A stretch of 64,000 bases of DNA, from contig NZ_JAMZGF010000003.1 of NCBI RefSeq assembly GCF_024158915.1, positions 1-64,000 of the forward strand, written 5' to 3'. Below, one piece after another: positions 51,500 to 61,614 of the stretch. This DNA comes from Chryseobacterium sp. S0630 (GTDB taxonomy: Bacteria > Bacteroidota > Bacteroidia > Flavobacteriales > Weeksellaceae). The notes under the pieces were generated by a model. The model saw nothing but the letters and a program-made list of their open reading frames with translations. It ran no database searches and was not told the DNA's origin. Within the stretch, counting starts at the first letter, position 1. Every line of letters begins with the position of its first letter. Both the position numbers and the translations under genes were made by a program.

Positions 51500-51987
51500 T
51501 TTTTTATCTATCTCAAATCTACAAAAGTTTACAGAAAGCTATATCATAATATGTAGAAATAAAACTAATAAGAATAAAGATTTAAATGGAATTACGCCTT
51601 TAGATTCCAAACTACACATCTTTCAACTGCTTAATCAATTGTTTTAAAAGAACTTCCTAGTTTGAATGTCCTATAATATGGATAAGAAAGGAAAAAATAT
51701 CAGAGGTATTTGATATTTAATAAAAGGGTGAAGAAGTTTGAGTTTTCTTTTAAGAATGTGTGGAGGGAAAGTTTAAAAAGCAAAAAATCTGAATTAAAAA
51801 AAACGATAAACTTTGATAGTGTTTTAAAAATTAAAATGAAAATTTATTACGGTTTCCCGTTTTTTTTCTTTCAATTTCGATTCGTATATTTAAAGATTTA
51901 AATCATACATCATTGATTAACTATAGTACATGGTTTTACTTCTGCAGTTAATTGAGTGATAATAAGAAGCTAATAATATTTATTTAA
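51500..51987. other. Promoter gap of the defence operon
   Basis: A 488-nt very AT-rich gap between divergent genes. TATATTTA (51885-51892) is one base off the -7 consensus and could drive the methyltransferase operon. No other feature recognised; a 63-codon frame at 51710 looks like chance. Confidence 0.3.
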
Positions 51988-53364
51988 GTGTCAAAATATA
52001 AATTTATAGACCTATTTGCAGGATTAGGAGGGTTTCATTTAGCCTTAGAGGGATTAGGTCATGAATGCGTTTTCGCAAGTGAATTACAACCTGATCTTCA
52101 AAAACTTTATTCAGAAAACTATCCTGGAACACCAATCTTCGGTGATATTACTAAAATTTCGGTAGATAATATCCCGAAGCACGATATTCTCTGCGGAGGA
52201 TTTCCTTGTCAGCCCTTTTCTCAAGCGGGCAAAAGATTAGGTTTTACAGAAGATCGGGGAAATTTATTTAATAATATTATGGAAATTTTAGAATTTCATA
52301 AACCTAAATATGTTTTTTTAGAGAACGTTCAAAATTTAAAAAATCATGATGAGGGAAATACTTGGAAAGTAATAGAAGAAAGATTATCTGCGTTGTATGA
52401 TGTTAAAGAAGCAATTCTATCACCCCATCAGTTTGGAATACCGCAACATAGATTTAGAATCTATATTGTAGGAAAATTAAAAGAGTTCTATGAAGATAAA
52501 CCTTTAGCTAACTTTGAATTTCCACTACCAGAGAAACACGAATGTAATATTAAAACCATAATTGATGAATCTGCATTAGATTTCATGCACTTACGAAATG
52601 ATACAAGAAATCATCTTTCTATTTGGCAAGAATTTTTGAATGAATTGTACGATAATGGAGGTGAATTACCAACTTTTCCTATTTGGGCAATGGAATTTGG
52701 GGCAGATTATGATTTTGAGGACATTGCACCTGCACATCAAAAATTAAAGGAATTAAAAAATAAAAAAGGTAAATTAGGTAAAAAAATAGTCGGTTCTACG
52801 ATAAAAGAATGTCTCTCACATTTACCAATTTATGCCATTACGGATAAAACTAAAACATTTCCATCTTGGAAAATTCAATTTATTAAAAGAAACCGTGAGT
52901 TTTACAATACACACAAATTGTGGTTAGATAAGTGGATTCCAAAAATTGTGGATTTTGAAAATAGTCATCAGAAATTTGAATGGAATTGTGGGGCCGAAGA
53001 AAATCCAACAATTTATAATAAAATTATTCAATTTAGACCTTCTGGTATAAGAGTAAAAAAACCAACATATTCTCCAGCATTAGTGCTAACAACAACACAG
53101 ATTCCTATTTTTCCATGGATAAAACTACCTGAGGAATCTTTGGATGGAAATGAGGGGTTATATGGAAGATATATGACTAAAGATGAAGCCGCAAAGTTGC
53201 AAGGAATGGATAAATTAAAAAAATATCCAGAAACTGTTCCTTCCGCATTTAAAGCATTTGGGAATGCTGTTAATGTGGATCTTGTTAAATTAATTGCCGA
53301 AAAACTACTAAACCATGAATCAAATAGAGAAAGTATCCATCGCGCTGCAGCCCAGTGTTTATAA
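51988..53364 (+). CDS. DNA (cytosine-5) methyltransferase of a restriction-type operon
   Basis: A 458-aa m5C methyltransferase that marks host DNA with AdoMet. Motif I is FIDLFAGLGGFHLAL (6-20), motif IV GGFPCQPFSQAG with nucleophile Cys74, motif VI ENV (112-114), and motif VIII QHRFRIYIVG (153-162). Then comes an unusually long target-recognition region (about 165-385), and motifs IX-X near the end (GRYMTKDEAAKLQGM, FKAFGNAVNVDL). The start is GTG 51988. Its last 50 nt overlap the next gene, a sign of coupling. The target site cannot be read from sequence. Confidence 0.95.
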   Translation: MSKYKFIDLFAGLGGFHLALEGLGHECVFASELQPDLQKLYSENYPGTPIFGDITKISVDNIPKHDILCGGFPCQPFSQAGKRLGFTEDRGNLFNNIMEILEFHKPKYVFLENVQNLKNHDEGNTWKVIEERLSALYDVKEAILSPHQFGIPQHRFRIYIVGKLKEFYEDKPLANFEFPLPEKHECNIKTIIDESALDFMHLRNDTRNHLSIWQEFLNELYDNGGELPTFPIWAMEFGADYDFEDIAPAHQKLKELKNKKGKLGKKIVGSTIKECLSHLPIYAITDKTKTFPSWKIQFIKRNREFYNTHKLWLDKWIPKIVDFENSHQKFEWNCGAEENPTIYNKIIQFRPSGIRVKKPTYSPALVLTTTQIPIFPWIKLPEESLDGNEGLYGRYMTKDEAAKLQGMDKLKKYPETVPSAFKAFGNAVNVDLVKLIAEKLLNHESNRESIHRAAAQCL

Positions 53365-54847
53365 TACTTTTAGGGCTCTCAACAACACTGTTGCACTAAC
53401 TTTAAGTGAATATGTTGATAATTCTGTTCAATCCTTTTTGGATAATAAAGATGTTATTTTAAGCATTTATCCAGATTTTATATTTGAAGTTAATATCGAG
53501 GTTGATCAGAAATCAAATCAGATAATTATTCGAGATAATGCTGCAGGCATTGATTTTGTAAATTATCAAAGAGCATTTGAACCAGCAAATATTCCTTTAG
53601 ACAATACCAAATTAAATGAATTTGGAATGGGAATGAAAACAGCTTCAATTTGGTTAGCAGATAAATGGAGTGTACGAACCAAAGCTTTAGGCGAAAAAGT
53701 AGAAAGATTTACTGAATTTGATTTGCATAAAGTTATTAAAGAAAATAAAGAAGAATTAATTGTAGTTGAGACAGTTAAAGAGCCTGAATTACATTATACT
53801 GAGATTGTTTTATCAAACCTCTCCCATAATGCGCCCTCTCCGTATCAAATGGATAAAGTAAGGCGACACTTATCAAGTATTTACAGAGTATTCTTGCGAA
53901 CAAATGAAATTACTATTGTGGTTAATGGTGAAAAATTAGTTGCTCCTAACTATGAAATATTAGATGTTCCATTTCACAGCTCTTCAAGTAATAATAATAC
54001 TTTGTGGAAAAAAGAGATTACCTTTAGTCTTGGTAAGTATCAAGCAAAAGGGTTTATAGCAATCTTGAAGACCATACAAAATAATGCAAATGGATTAGTT
54101 CTTCTTCGAAGAGGACGTGTCATTGTGGGAGGGGATGAAGATCGTTTTTTTCCAAATTCAATTTTTGGATCACCAGGTAATTTTCGATATAAAAGATTGT
54201 TTGGAGAAATTGAATTAAGCGGATTTGATGTTACATTTAATAAAAATGGATTTACAGATGAAGAAAATTTAAATGCTTTTATTGATGCTTTACGCGAAGA
54301 ACTACGCGACCCTGATTTCAATCTTCTAAGCCAAGCTGATAATTATCGTGTAAAGACTAAAGAGGAAAATTCGAAAATTGCTGAAAAAATCATTAAAACT
54401 CAGCAAAAAGAAGTTGATAAAGAACCGTTAACAGATAAAATAAAAAAAGTAGAAAATGCCTCAAGTAATAGAGAAAATATTGCTATAGAAGAAGAAAAAA
54501 TTTCTAATGCAGATACTTTAGGCTCGGTAGAGGATTATTTTGATTATGATGATATTTCCTATAAGTTTCAAGTAGATCTTATAAACGAAGATGAGTCAGA
54601 TGCCCTTTACGCAGTAAAACAAGAAGACTTAGAAGTAGAAGGAAAAATGATTTCTTGTTTAATCTGCAAAATAAATCTTGCACATCCTTTTTTTAATAGA
54701 TTCGAGCAGTTTAGAAAGGCAGGTGATTATCAACCGATAATAGAAATTTTTAAATCTTTTGCAATTGCTGAGTTTCATGCTACAAAAAAGAAGATGCAAT
54801 ATCCTTCTGAATTAAGGACTTTTTTTAATAGTTATATTGTTCAATAA
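53315..54847 (+). CDS. MORC/MutL-like GHKL ATPase of the defence operon
   Basis: A 510-aa protein with a GHKL ATPase fold: motif N Glu32/Asn36 (SEYVDNSVQ), motif I DNAAGI (Asp74, Gly78), motif II NEFGMGMKTA (101-110), followed by a MutL-type S5 domain. The C-terminal 170 residues are charged and unlike known domains. Iyer, Abhiman and Aravind (2008) described bacterial MORC-like GHKL ATPases in operons with methyltransferases, Z1 helicases and PD-(D/E)XK nucleases, which is this order. Likely role: an ATP-driven clamp that senses or loads onto unmethylated invading DNA. Confidence 0.9.
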   Translation: MNQIEKVSIALQPSVYNTFRALNNTVALTLSEYVDNSVQSFLDNKDVILSIYPDFIFEVNIEVDQKSNQIIIRDNAAGIDFVNYQRAFEPANIPLDNTKLNEFGMGMKTASIWLADKWSVRTKALGEKVERFTEFDLHKVIKENKEELIVVETVKEPELHYTEIVLSNLSHNAPSPYQMDKVRRHLSSIYRVFLRTNEITIVVNGEKLVAPNYEILDVPFHSSSSNNNTLWKKEITFSLGKYQAKGFIAILKTIQNNANGLVLLRRGRVIVGGDEDRFFPNSIFGSPGNFRYKRLFGEIELSGFDVTFNKNGFTDEENLNAFIDALREELRDPDFNLLSQADNYRVKTKEENSKIAEKIIKTQQKEVDKEPLTDKIKKVENASSNRENIAIEEEKISNADTLGSVEDYFDYDDISYKFQVDLINEDESDALYAVKQEDLEVEGKMISCLICKINLAHPFFNRFEQFRKAGDYQPIIEIFKSFAIAEFHATKKKMQYPSELRTFFNSYIVQ

Positions 54848-54859
54848 TTAAATCAATGT

Positions 54860-57100
54860 ATGGAAATAAGAATACTTCCCTCAAATAATTCTCAGCAAGA
54901 ATTCAGACCTGAAATTGGAGTTAAAACAAATGATTTATTCTCACGATTTAGTTCTTTTTTAGATGAAGATGAGTTAGATTCATTACTTAGTGAAACCAAT
55001 CATATCTTATCACATTGTACTAATCCTAAATTGCTAATTGAACAAGATGTAACACATTTGACTGTTGGTTATGTACAAAGTGGAAAAACAATGTCTTTCA
55101 CCTCATTAACAGCTTTAGCTGCGGATAATGGGTATCGAATTATTATTTATTTGGCGGGGACCAAAAATAATTTGTTAAACCAGACTACAAAACGACTAAC
55201 AAAAGATTTAATTTCTGATAGTTCGTTAAATAATGCGTATAAAGTATTTGAAAATCCAACTGAGTCAAAGATTCAAGAAATGAGAAATAAGTTACGGTTA
55301 TCATCAAAGCCAACCTTACTTATTACAATTTTAAAACATTACGACCACATCAACAGATTAGCTAATATATTTAGATCACTGATTATTAAAAATGAATTAG
55401 GGAAGCAAGGAGTTTTAATTATTGATGATGAAGCTGACCAAGCCTCTTTAAATGGCTTTGCTTATATCAATGGTAAAAATGCGAATACATCAAGTGAATG
55501 GGATGAAGAAACTGACAATAAAGAATCAAGTACTTATGCAAGTATTATCAATTTGAAAGCAGCAATTCCAAATCACTCTTATGTTCAATACACAGCAACT
55601 CCTCAAGGACCATTATTAATAAGTATAATTGATTTGCTTTCTCCAAAAAGTCATACTGTCCTTACTCCTGGCAAAAAATATACTGGTGGTAAAACATATT
55701 TTAAAGATTTTCCTGATTTGGTAATTAATATTCCAGAAGAAGAGGTTTATCACTACAGAGCAAATCCTTTAAGTGATGTACCCAATTCCTTGAAAGAGTC
55801 TTTACAAGTTTATATTTTAAGTGTCGCTTTAGTAACAAATTACTGGAATAAAGTTAAATTTTTGTCAATGATGATACATGCGGATAGACAAAAAGATGTG
55901 AGCAGACTATTTCATGGTTGGGTAAGCGAATTGATTGAGAAATGGACAACAATTTTGAATTTGGAGATTGGAGATCTAGGCAGAATTGATTTAGATAGAG
56001 AATTTAAAGAAGTATATGAAAGAGAAGCTATAAAATTTTATAGTTCTCAAGATGATGTGCCTTCCTTCGATGAAATTAAACCACTAATTGCAGATGCTAT
56101 TAATGATACACAAATCAATCTAATTATTAGCGATGTGGATGCAACAAATACAATTGATTGGGAAAGTTCTTCATCTCATATATTAGTAGGAGCTGATATG
56201 TTAAATCGTGGTTTTACAGTAGAAAATCTTGCAATAACATATATGCCTAGATATACAAAGAGCAAATCTAATGCTGATACTATACAGCAGAGATGTAGAT
56301 TTTTTGGCTACAAACAAAAATATTTGAAATCGTGTAGAGTGTACCTTCCATCTAGTTCAATAGTAGAATATGTTGACTATCTTGAACATGAAGAAGAAAT
56401 GAGAACTTGGTTAAAAAATAATAATAGCCTTGAAAACATTGAAAGACAATTAATGCTTGCAGAGAAACTTAATGTAACAAGAAAAAATATTCTGCCATAT
56501 AACATTGTTCAAACAAAAATGAAAGGGTGGCATTCTATGAATGCATTGAATTCGATCGAGTCTAATATGAATGTTGTTAGCTCGTTTTTAGATAATAATC
56601 CTTTTGAATTATTTGAACCTCAATACAATACTATTGATAGAAATCATAAAATCGCAACTGTTCCTGTTGAAAATGCAATAGATTTTCTAACAAAATTCAA
56701 GTTTGGTAACTTTGCGGATACAGCAAGAAAGCAAGCTACCATTAGGTATTTACAATATTTATCATCAGAATCGGCTTTGAAAATTTCAAATGTACATTTT
56801 ATCCAGATGGCATATGAAAGTAATTCTCGACTTCGTAATTTTGATCCTAATACACTAAAAATAGATCAATTATTTACTGGGCGATCAACTGCAGGTAGTG
56901 AGGTATATCCTGGAGATCGAGAGATTAAGTGTGAGGACAGTATCTGTATTCAGTTACATAAGGTTGAATTAAGGTCAAATCAAATCAATAGGCTTAATAG
57001 GAAAGTTATTTATACTATAGCAGTTTACTACCCTGAAGATTTTGCAACCAGGTATACCAGCATCGAACCTGAAGATTTTAATTTCGAAGACGAAGATTAG
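54860..57100 (+). CDS. Z1-domain superfamily II helicase-like ATPase
   Basis: A 746-aa protein. Walker A is GYVQSGKT (70-77), Walker B IIDDEADQ (187-194), motif III-like YVQYTATPQG (241-250). The C-terminal helicase half contains GADMLNRGFTVENLAITYMP and TIQQRCRFFGY. The Z1 domain is a known marker of MORC-linked restriction systems, where it may move along or remodel DNA for the nuclease. It lies 12 nt after the GHKL gene and 1 nt before the DUF4420 gene. Confidence 0.92.
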   Translation: MEIRILPSNNSQQEFRPEIGVKTNDLFSRFSSFLDEDELDSLLSETNHILSHCTNPKLLIEQDVTHLTVGYVQSGKTMSFTSLTALAADNGYRIIIYLAGTKNNLLNQTTKRLTKDLISDSSLNNAYKVFENPTESKIQEMRNKLRLSSKPTLLITILKHYDHINRLANIFRSLIIKNELGKQGVLIIDDEADQASLNGFAYINGKNANTSSEWDEETDNKESSTYASIINLKAAIPNHSYVQYTATPQGPLLISIIDLLSPKSHTVLTPGKKYTGGKTYFKDFPDLVINIPEEEVYHYRANPLSDVPNSLKESLQVYILSVALVTNYWNKVKFLSMMIHADRQKDVSRLFHGWVSELIEKWTTILNLEIGDLGRIDLDREFKEVYEREAIKFYSSQDDVPSFDEIKPLIADAINDTQINLIISDVDATNTIDWESSSSHILVGADMLNRGFTVENLAITYMPRYTKSKSNADTIQQRCRFFGYKQKYLKSCRVYLPSSSIVEYVDYLEHEEEMRTWLKNNNSLENIERQLMLAEKLNVTRKNILPYNIVQTKMKGWHSMNALNSIESNMNVVSSFLDNNPFELFEPQYNTIDRNHKIATVPVENAIDFLTKFKFGNFADTARKQATIRYLQYLSSESALKISNVHFIQMAYESNSRLRNFDPNTLKIDQLFTGRSTAGSEVYPGDREIKCEDSICIQLHKVELRSNQINRLNRKVIYTIAVYYPEDFATRYTSIEPEDFNFEDED

Positions 57101-57101
57101 C

Positions 57102-58091
57102 ATGGAAAACTCAGGGTATAAAAAATTCTTAGAACTGCAACAAAAAGATGTTGACAGCGCCAATGGATACATTTCTGTGGAATCAGTTCCTTTTTCTGAT
57201 TATCATAAAATAGGAGTTTCACCAGATGGCTTTCCTTTGTTTTTTGTAAAATGTGATAATACAGTTTCTTCAATTGATATTAACTTAGAACTTATTTCAG
57301 TTTTATTTTCGCAAGATTGTAGTATTAGAGAAAAGGAATTAGATTCAGAAGATATCTATACAATTGTTTTATTAAAAACTTTAAATAGGGATCTCCAGCA
57401 GTATTTTACTGATGTATTTTCAATAATACTCCAACAACTTGTAGTAATTCCAACAGAACGAGAACTCCATAAGGAAATTAGAAAGGTTATTGACTTATTT
57501 AGTAGTATAAGTAAACCTCCAGTTAAATCAATTCAAGGATTATGGTCAGAACTTTTAATAATAGACTTTGCTAAAAATCCGGAGTATTTGATTTCATCTT
57601 GGCATGTTTTACCTTCCGATAAATACGATTTTAATGATGGAAAAGACAAATTAGAAATTAAATCAACTTCAAAACAAAATAGAGTACATCGATTTTCTAT
57701 TGAACAATTAAATGGAAATGTTGGTTCGGAATTAATTGTTGCTTCTTTATTTGTATTAGAAACAGGTTTAGGAAAAAGTATTCTTAATTTAAGAGATAGT
57801 ATTATTTCAAAAATTAAGAATATAGATACTCATCTTAAGCTTAATGAGATTATCTATAAGACAATTGGTAATCAGTACGAAAAACTTGGTGACATCTTTT
57901 TCGATTACCAGATGGCTATTGATTCATTAATGTTTTATAACGCTAAAAATATTCCTAATATATTATCAAGCAATATTCCATCTGAACTATCAAATATTTC
58001 TTTTGACTGTGACTTGACTGGTGTTTCTGAAATTAAAACGGGGGAAAACCAATTTGAACAAAATGTATTATTTTTAGAGTTAGGGCTATGA
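57102..58091 (+). CDS. DUF4420 PD-(D/E)XK nuclease of the defence operon
   Basis: A 329-aa protein of the PD-(D/E)XK motif (DUF4420) family. The active-site set is Glu150 (GLWSEL), Asp176 (KYDFNDG), Glu185 and Lys187 (LEIKSTSKQ), the standard Mg2+-binding arrangement. ATG 57102 is chosen, one base after the Z1 stop; the longer frame overlaps Z1 by 59 nt without support. This should be the cutting component of the restriction system. Its stop overlaps the next gene by 4 nt. Confidence 0.9.
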   Translation: MENSGYKKFLELQQKDVDSANGYISVESVPFSDYHKIGVSPDGFPLFFVKCDNTVSSIDINLELISVLFSQDCSIREKELDSEDIYTIVLLKTLNRDLQQYFTDVFSIILQQLVVIPTERELHKEIRKVIDLFSSISKPPVKSIQGLWSELLIIDFAKNPEYLISSWHVLPSDKYDFNDGKDKLEIKSTSKQNRVHRFSIEQLNGNVGSELIVASLFVLETGLGKSILNLRDSIISKIKNIDTHLKLNEIIYKTIGNQYEKLGDIFFDYQMAIDSLMFYNAKNIPNILSSNIPSELSNISFDCDLTGVSEIKTGENQFEQNVLFLELGL

Positions 58092-59137
58092 GTGACCATA
58101 AACATATAGAAAAAATTAAACCTGAGATATTACTTTTACTTGCTAGGGAAGTTTTAGACCAAAGTGTTGAATTTAAATATATTTCAGGGATACAACCATT
58201 CTTTATGTCATTTAATAATGAGGAATTCTTCGTTTACATAAAAAATATTTCTAGTGCCTATTTTACAGACAGAGATCAAACAACTCGTGCGCAGTTACCT
58301 ATCAAAAAGGAATTTGAAGTTGCAAAAAATTCTGACAAACCTTTTATATTTTTAGGTTATGATGGAGCCAATGATGTTTATGTATGTTGGAATTACCATA
58401 TAGTAAAACAAAGATTAAATATTAGTAAAAGCGTTTCATTTTATTCAAGAACATTCTTTCAATCCGAAGTTAAAGAAGGTGAATTCAATAGAAGACAGCT
58501 TAAAAATGGTGATATACCAGTATTGTTCAAGCGTTCTAATTTAATTGAGTTTTTTAAAAATGTGCATTCTTTCTTTCCAGATGATAATCTTGATGATCTA
58601 GAAGTCAAAATTGATTTACAAATTGAGGATCTTGAAGAGAAATTTTCAGAATTTTTAAGAGACGTTAAAAATTTGTCAAATGAATTAAACGTATACTATT
58701 GTAACGTATTAAATGGTCCTGTAACTAATATCATTGCAAAATACTTTTATAAAGATATTACTAGTTTTTATCAAATTATACGTAGGTCTGAACTAAATAG
58801 ATTGCAAATTGATTTGACAAGTACTCCGGAATACAAAAATCTAAATGAAATAGAGAGGAGCATATATATTTCTGTCCTTACTAGCTACATTGAATTTTTT
58901 TCTAATATGATGGAAAATAAAAGTGATTGTCAAAAACAAGTGGCTGATGTTGATTTTAAATCAGATAAAAAATTAGAATGTATAACAGATTTTGATTTAT
59001 TAACTAAACTAAAACCATACGTTGAATCAAACAGATTACTGTCTGCAGCTCAAATACTAGGTGAACATTATAAAAATCAGTATCCTAGTATGCAATTTAA
59101 GGATTGGATGGAATTGATAAATGAAATTAAAATATAA
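58088..59137 (+). CDS. Fifth protein of the Z1/MORC operon, unknown function
   Basis: A 349-aa protein with a likely two-domain plan. The N-terminal 130 residues (FFVYIKNISSAYFTDRDQTT, FIFLGYDGANDVYVCWN, VSFYSRTFFQ) look like a beta-rich module that I have seen in association with restriction enzymes but cannot name. After about 150 the protein is helical, with coiled-coil propensity (about 170-200). No nuclease triad is visible. Its 4-nt overlap with the DUF4420 gene makes it part of the same operon; target recognition or specificity is a plausible role. Confidence 0.75.
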   Translation: MSDHKHIEKIKPEILLLLAREVLDQSVEFKYISGIQPFFMSFNNEEFFVYIKNISSAYFTDRDQTTRAQLPIKKEFEVAKNSDKPFIFLGYDGANDVYVCWNYHIVKQRLNISKSVSFYSRTFFQSEVKEGEFNRRQLKNGDIPVLFKRSNLIEFFKNVHSFFPDDNLDDLEVKIDLQIEDLEEKFSEFLRDVKNLSNELNVYYCNVLNGPVTNIIAKYFYKDITSFYQIIRRSELNRLQIDLTSTPEYKNLNEIERSIYISVLTSYIEFFSNMMENKSDCQKQVADVDFKSDKKLECITDFDLLTKLKPYVESNRLLSAAQILGEHYKNQYPSMQFKDWMELINEIKI

Positions 59138-59256
59138 TAAGAATATGTGTCATTGAAATCTTTTATAATGAAATATTGAGTGAAGTATAAAATTTAAAAA
59201 ATTGAATCTTCTTAATAAATAATTTTACATAATTTAAATTCTATAATCTGTGATTG

Positions 59257-59988
59257 TTAGTTTTCCCATGCTATTTCGCATGCAAAAAACTCATCAATAA
59301 CAATTCTAATTATAATAATTCCTTTATCATCAATAGCAATATATCTATATCTCTTATCCTGAACATCAACCCAATCATTGATAAGAACACTGATGTCTTT
59401 ATTTTTACCATTAGTATCTGTTATAGATAACTTTGTAACAAATGAACGTTGCATTGATCTTGAGCCAACTTCTCCAACATTTTCTTGTACGTGAGCAGCA
59501 TTGAAATCTATTCTATATTCTTCGGGTAATGATGTTAGTAATCCACACCAAAAGTAATTAGGCTTATCACGTTTTATTAAATCTAACTCATATGCTACAT
59601 GTCCTTTGGCTAGCTTTAACATAACATTGTTTATTCTGTCTTGCTCAGGTGTAAAAACTGATTTACCATCGATTTTCACTATTGATGCTTCAATACGATT
59701 TCTTAAATTGGGCGAATTTTGGAGAGTTTTTGATATTGATATACGATTAAGTTCCACAGGATCTGTTGAACCGCAACTAACACATTCAATGAAACAAGCA
59801 AAATATTCTTCATCGCTTGAAAAACTTTGATTACATTCATAACAACAACCAACTATTATAAGATTTTCCGGATAAGGGCGATCTAATAGGCATTTTGATG
59901 GTATATGGTCTCTTGTTTCAGCCTGACCACCGCAAAAAATGCATCCACGAATTAATCTATTGTCTGCAAAACTGTTTAATTTTATCAT
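59257..59988 (-). CDS. HNH-type zinc-binding nuclease candidate
   Basis: A 243-aa protein with an HNH-like head: CIFCGGQAETRDHIPSK (16-32) gives Cys16, Cys19 and the Asp27-His28 pair, and CCYECNQSF (48-56) gives Cys49-x2-Cys52 and Asn53, together a treble-clef HNH nuclease. The remaining 185 residues carry no known domain. It is convergent with the five-gene operon and is the last gene of a minus-strand group. Probably a defence-linked nuclease; not shown. Confidence 0.75.
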   Translation of the reverse strand: MIKLNSFADNRLIRGCIFCGGQAETRDHIPSKCLLDRPYPENLIIVGCCYECNQSFSSDEEYFACFIECVSCGSTDPVELNRISISKTLQNSPNLRNRIEASIVKIDGKSVFTPEQDRINNVMLKLAKGHVAYELDLIKRDKPNYFWCGLLTSLPEEYRIDFNAAHVQENVGEVGSRSMQRSFVTKLSITDTNGKNKDISVLINDWVDVQDKRYRYIAIDDKGIIIIRIVIDEFFACEIAWEN

Positions 59989-60054
59989 AGATTAAATATG
60001 ATTTTAGCTGTTATAATTCGCATAAAATTTTATTCTTGCAAATCTTTTTTGGGA

Positions 60055-61614
60055 TTATAACCAACCTAATTTAGTTAAGTTATCTGTGTACGGAATTAAA
60101 CTTAATTGAATTATACTTTCTAAATCAAATTTTTCTTTAATTAGACTTCTTACATCATCGTCTGAAGGCGCAGTAGCAAAAAATTCTATTTCACCAATTT
60201 CTTCTAATTTATTAAGCAATGAATTGTAATCTCGTATAGTAATTAGGTCATCATAATTATTATTTTGAATTAATGTTATAGTTCTATTTTCATAGTTCCA
60301 TACAATATTTTCAAGAGTATTTATAATAGCATTTTCAGAATCTTCCTCGCAGAGCCATCGCTCTGGGCTGTAATCTGAATTAATATTCTGTAATATTTTT
60401 TGATAAAAGTCTTGATCTTTACCTTTTATTTTTTCAATAGAAATTAACCCAAGTTTAATATTTATAGTATTTCTTATCCTACCTCTTCCTATTCCAGACG
60501 ATTGGAAAAATTTATCTCCAAAATCTAAATTTTTTAATTTTTCTATATAGAAATTAAAATCAATTTTACTGATATTATTTGATTCGGATTTTAAAATTGA
60601 TTTTAAAACATCAAAAAGAGCTTGAATTCCTACCGTTTTTTTAATGTATGAGTTAGTGTTACTATTTACCCATAAAATCTCATTTATACTTTTAAAATAA
60701 CTTACAATAATATCGTATATTATTTGATCTTCGATATTCAAGAATTGTTTTCTTAACGGTGAATTATCTTTTATGTTAACTAACATTGATCTGTTTCTTC
60801 CATTTAAAAAACTTTTTTGCTGCATTAAAATACGATCTCTTTTAGGATTTGCACTTATTAATGAAGTAATTCCATCAACAATTGTTGCAGTGGAAACCAC
60901 CCAGTCTTTATTTTTTTCTCCATTAAACAAACTGTCCACATTCATTGGAGCTACTTTTATGTGTCTGTAGAATGCAGAATTTGTTTTGTCTGTATTTAAT
61001 TTTCGAGATAAAAAAACAGCAAATTTTTCTGGTGTCCAAGATTTTTCATTCTCATCATCGACGTTGTATCCAAATTGTTCCAACGCTAGGCTTCGATCAA
61101 CTTTTTTCTGATTTGAATTAATCGTTGCAAACAAAAATGCTTGATAAGAATTAGGGAGGTCAAAATACACAGAACATAAAAGGTCTATTTTTTCCAATTT
61201 GCTATTATTGGTTACATATCTGAAAGAGTTTAAACGATGTTGTCCATCTATGATTGCAGCTAATTTCTGTTTTGTTGGAATAATAAGTTTAAATCCATCC
61301 TTATCACTCTCTATACGCCACCTATCATCTTTGTCATAAACAATTTGACCATTTTCATTATAGTTTGCAGATAATATAATCGAATTTGGAAAAGCCATTT
61401 CTACAGATTCTATATAACTAGCAATTTCTTTTAATCTTTTTTGATCTTGGGGGCGCTGACTTCCTTGAACATTTCCACTTCCATCTATATATTTTAAAGG
61501 CTCAGAAAAGCAAATGTCTAATAATTTTGCAGCGTTTATTGAAATTACAAAAAAATTTCCTAGGGGTTGGCTAACTTTTAAAGCTCTTAGTTCTAAAAAA
61601 TTATTATTTTCCAT
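60055..61614 (-). CDS. DGQHR-domain protein (DndB-related)
   Basis: A 519-aa protein from ATG 61614 (GTG 61641 would add 9 residues). The signature IIDGQHRLNSFRY (about 121-133) defines the DGQHR domain, best known from DndB, the regulator of phosphorothioate DNA modification, and found in other defence loci. Nearby SANYNENGQIVYD and FLFATINSNQKKVD fit the ParB/Srx-like fold of this family, which can bind or hydrolyse nucleotides. No dndA, dndC, dndD or dndE is present, so this is not a Dnd system. It follows the four-TM gene with a 10-nt overlap. Confidence 0.85.
   Translation of the reverse strand: MENNNFLELRALKVSQPLGNFFVISINAAKLLDICFSEPLKYIDGSGNVQGSQRPQDQKRLKEIASYIESVEMAFPNSIILSANYNENGQIVYDKDDRWRIESDKDGFKLIIPTKQKLAAIIDGQHRLNSFRYVTNNSKLEKIDLLCSVYFDLPNSYQAFLFATINSNQKKVDRSLALEQFGYNVDDENEKSWTPEKFAVFLSRKLNTDKTNSAFYRHIKVAPMNVDSLFNGEKNKDWVVSTATIVDGITSLISANPKRDRILMQQKSFLNGRNRSMLVNIKDNSPLRKQFLNIEDQIIYDIIVSYFKSINEILWVNSNTNSYIKKTVGIQALFDVLKSILKSESNNISKIDFNFYIEKLKNLDFGDKFFQSSGIGRGRIRNTINIKLGLISIEKIKGKDQDFYQKILQNINSDYSPERWLCEEDSENAIINTLENIVWNYENRTITLIQNNNYDDLITIRDYNSLLNKLEEIGEIEFFATAPSDDDVRSLIKEKFDLESIIQLSLIPYTDNLTKLGWL

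Noticed and set aside
51710-51901. 63-codon frame before the methyltransferase gene, considered as a small controller protein
   Set aside because: No HTH or other motif, Phe/Lys-rich as expected from AT-rich non-coding DNA, and no conserved start context.
51988-59137. BREX, DISARM or a classical type I/II restriction-modification label
   Set aside because: No PglX/BrxC/PglZ, no DrmA/DrmB and no HsdR/HsdS; the MORC-Z1-DUF4420 set is a different, previously predicted class.
60055-61614. Dnd phosphorothioation system, because of the DGQHR (DndB-like) domain
   Set aside because: No cysteine desulfurase, DndC, DndD, DndE or dnd restriction genes are present in the window.
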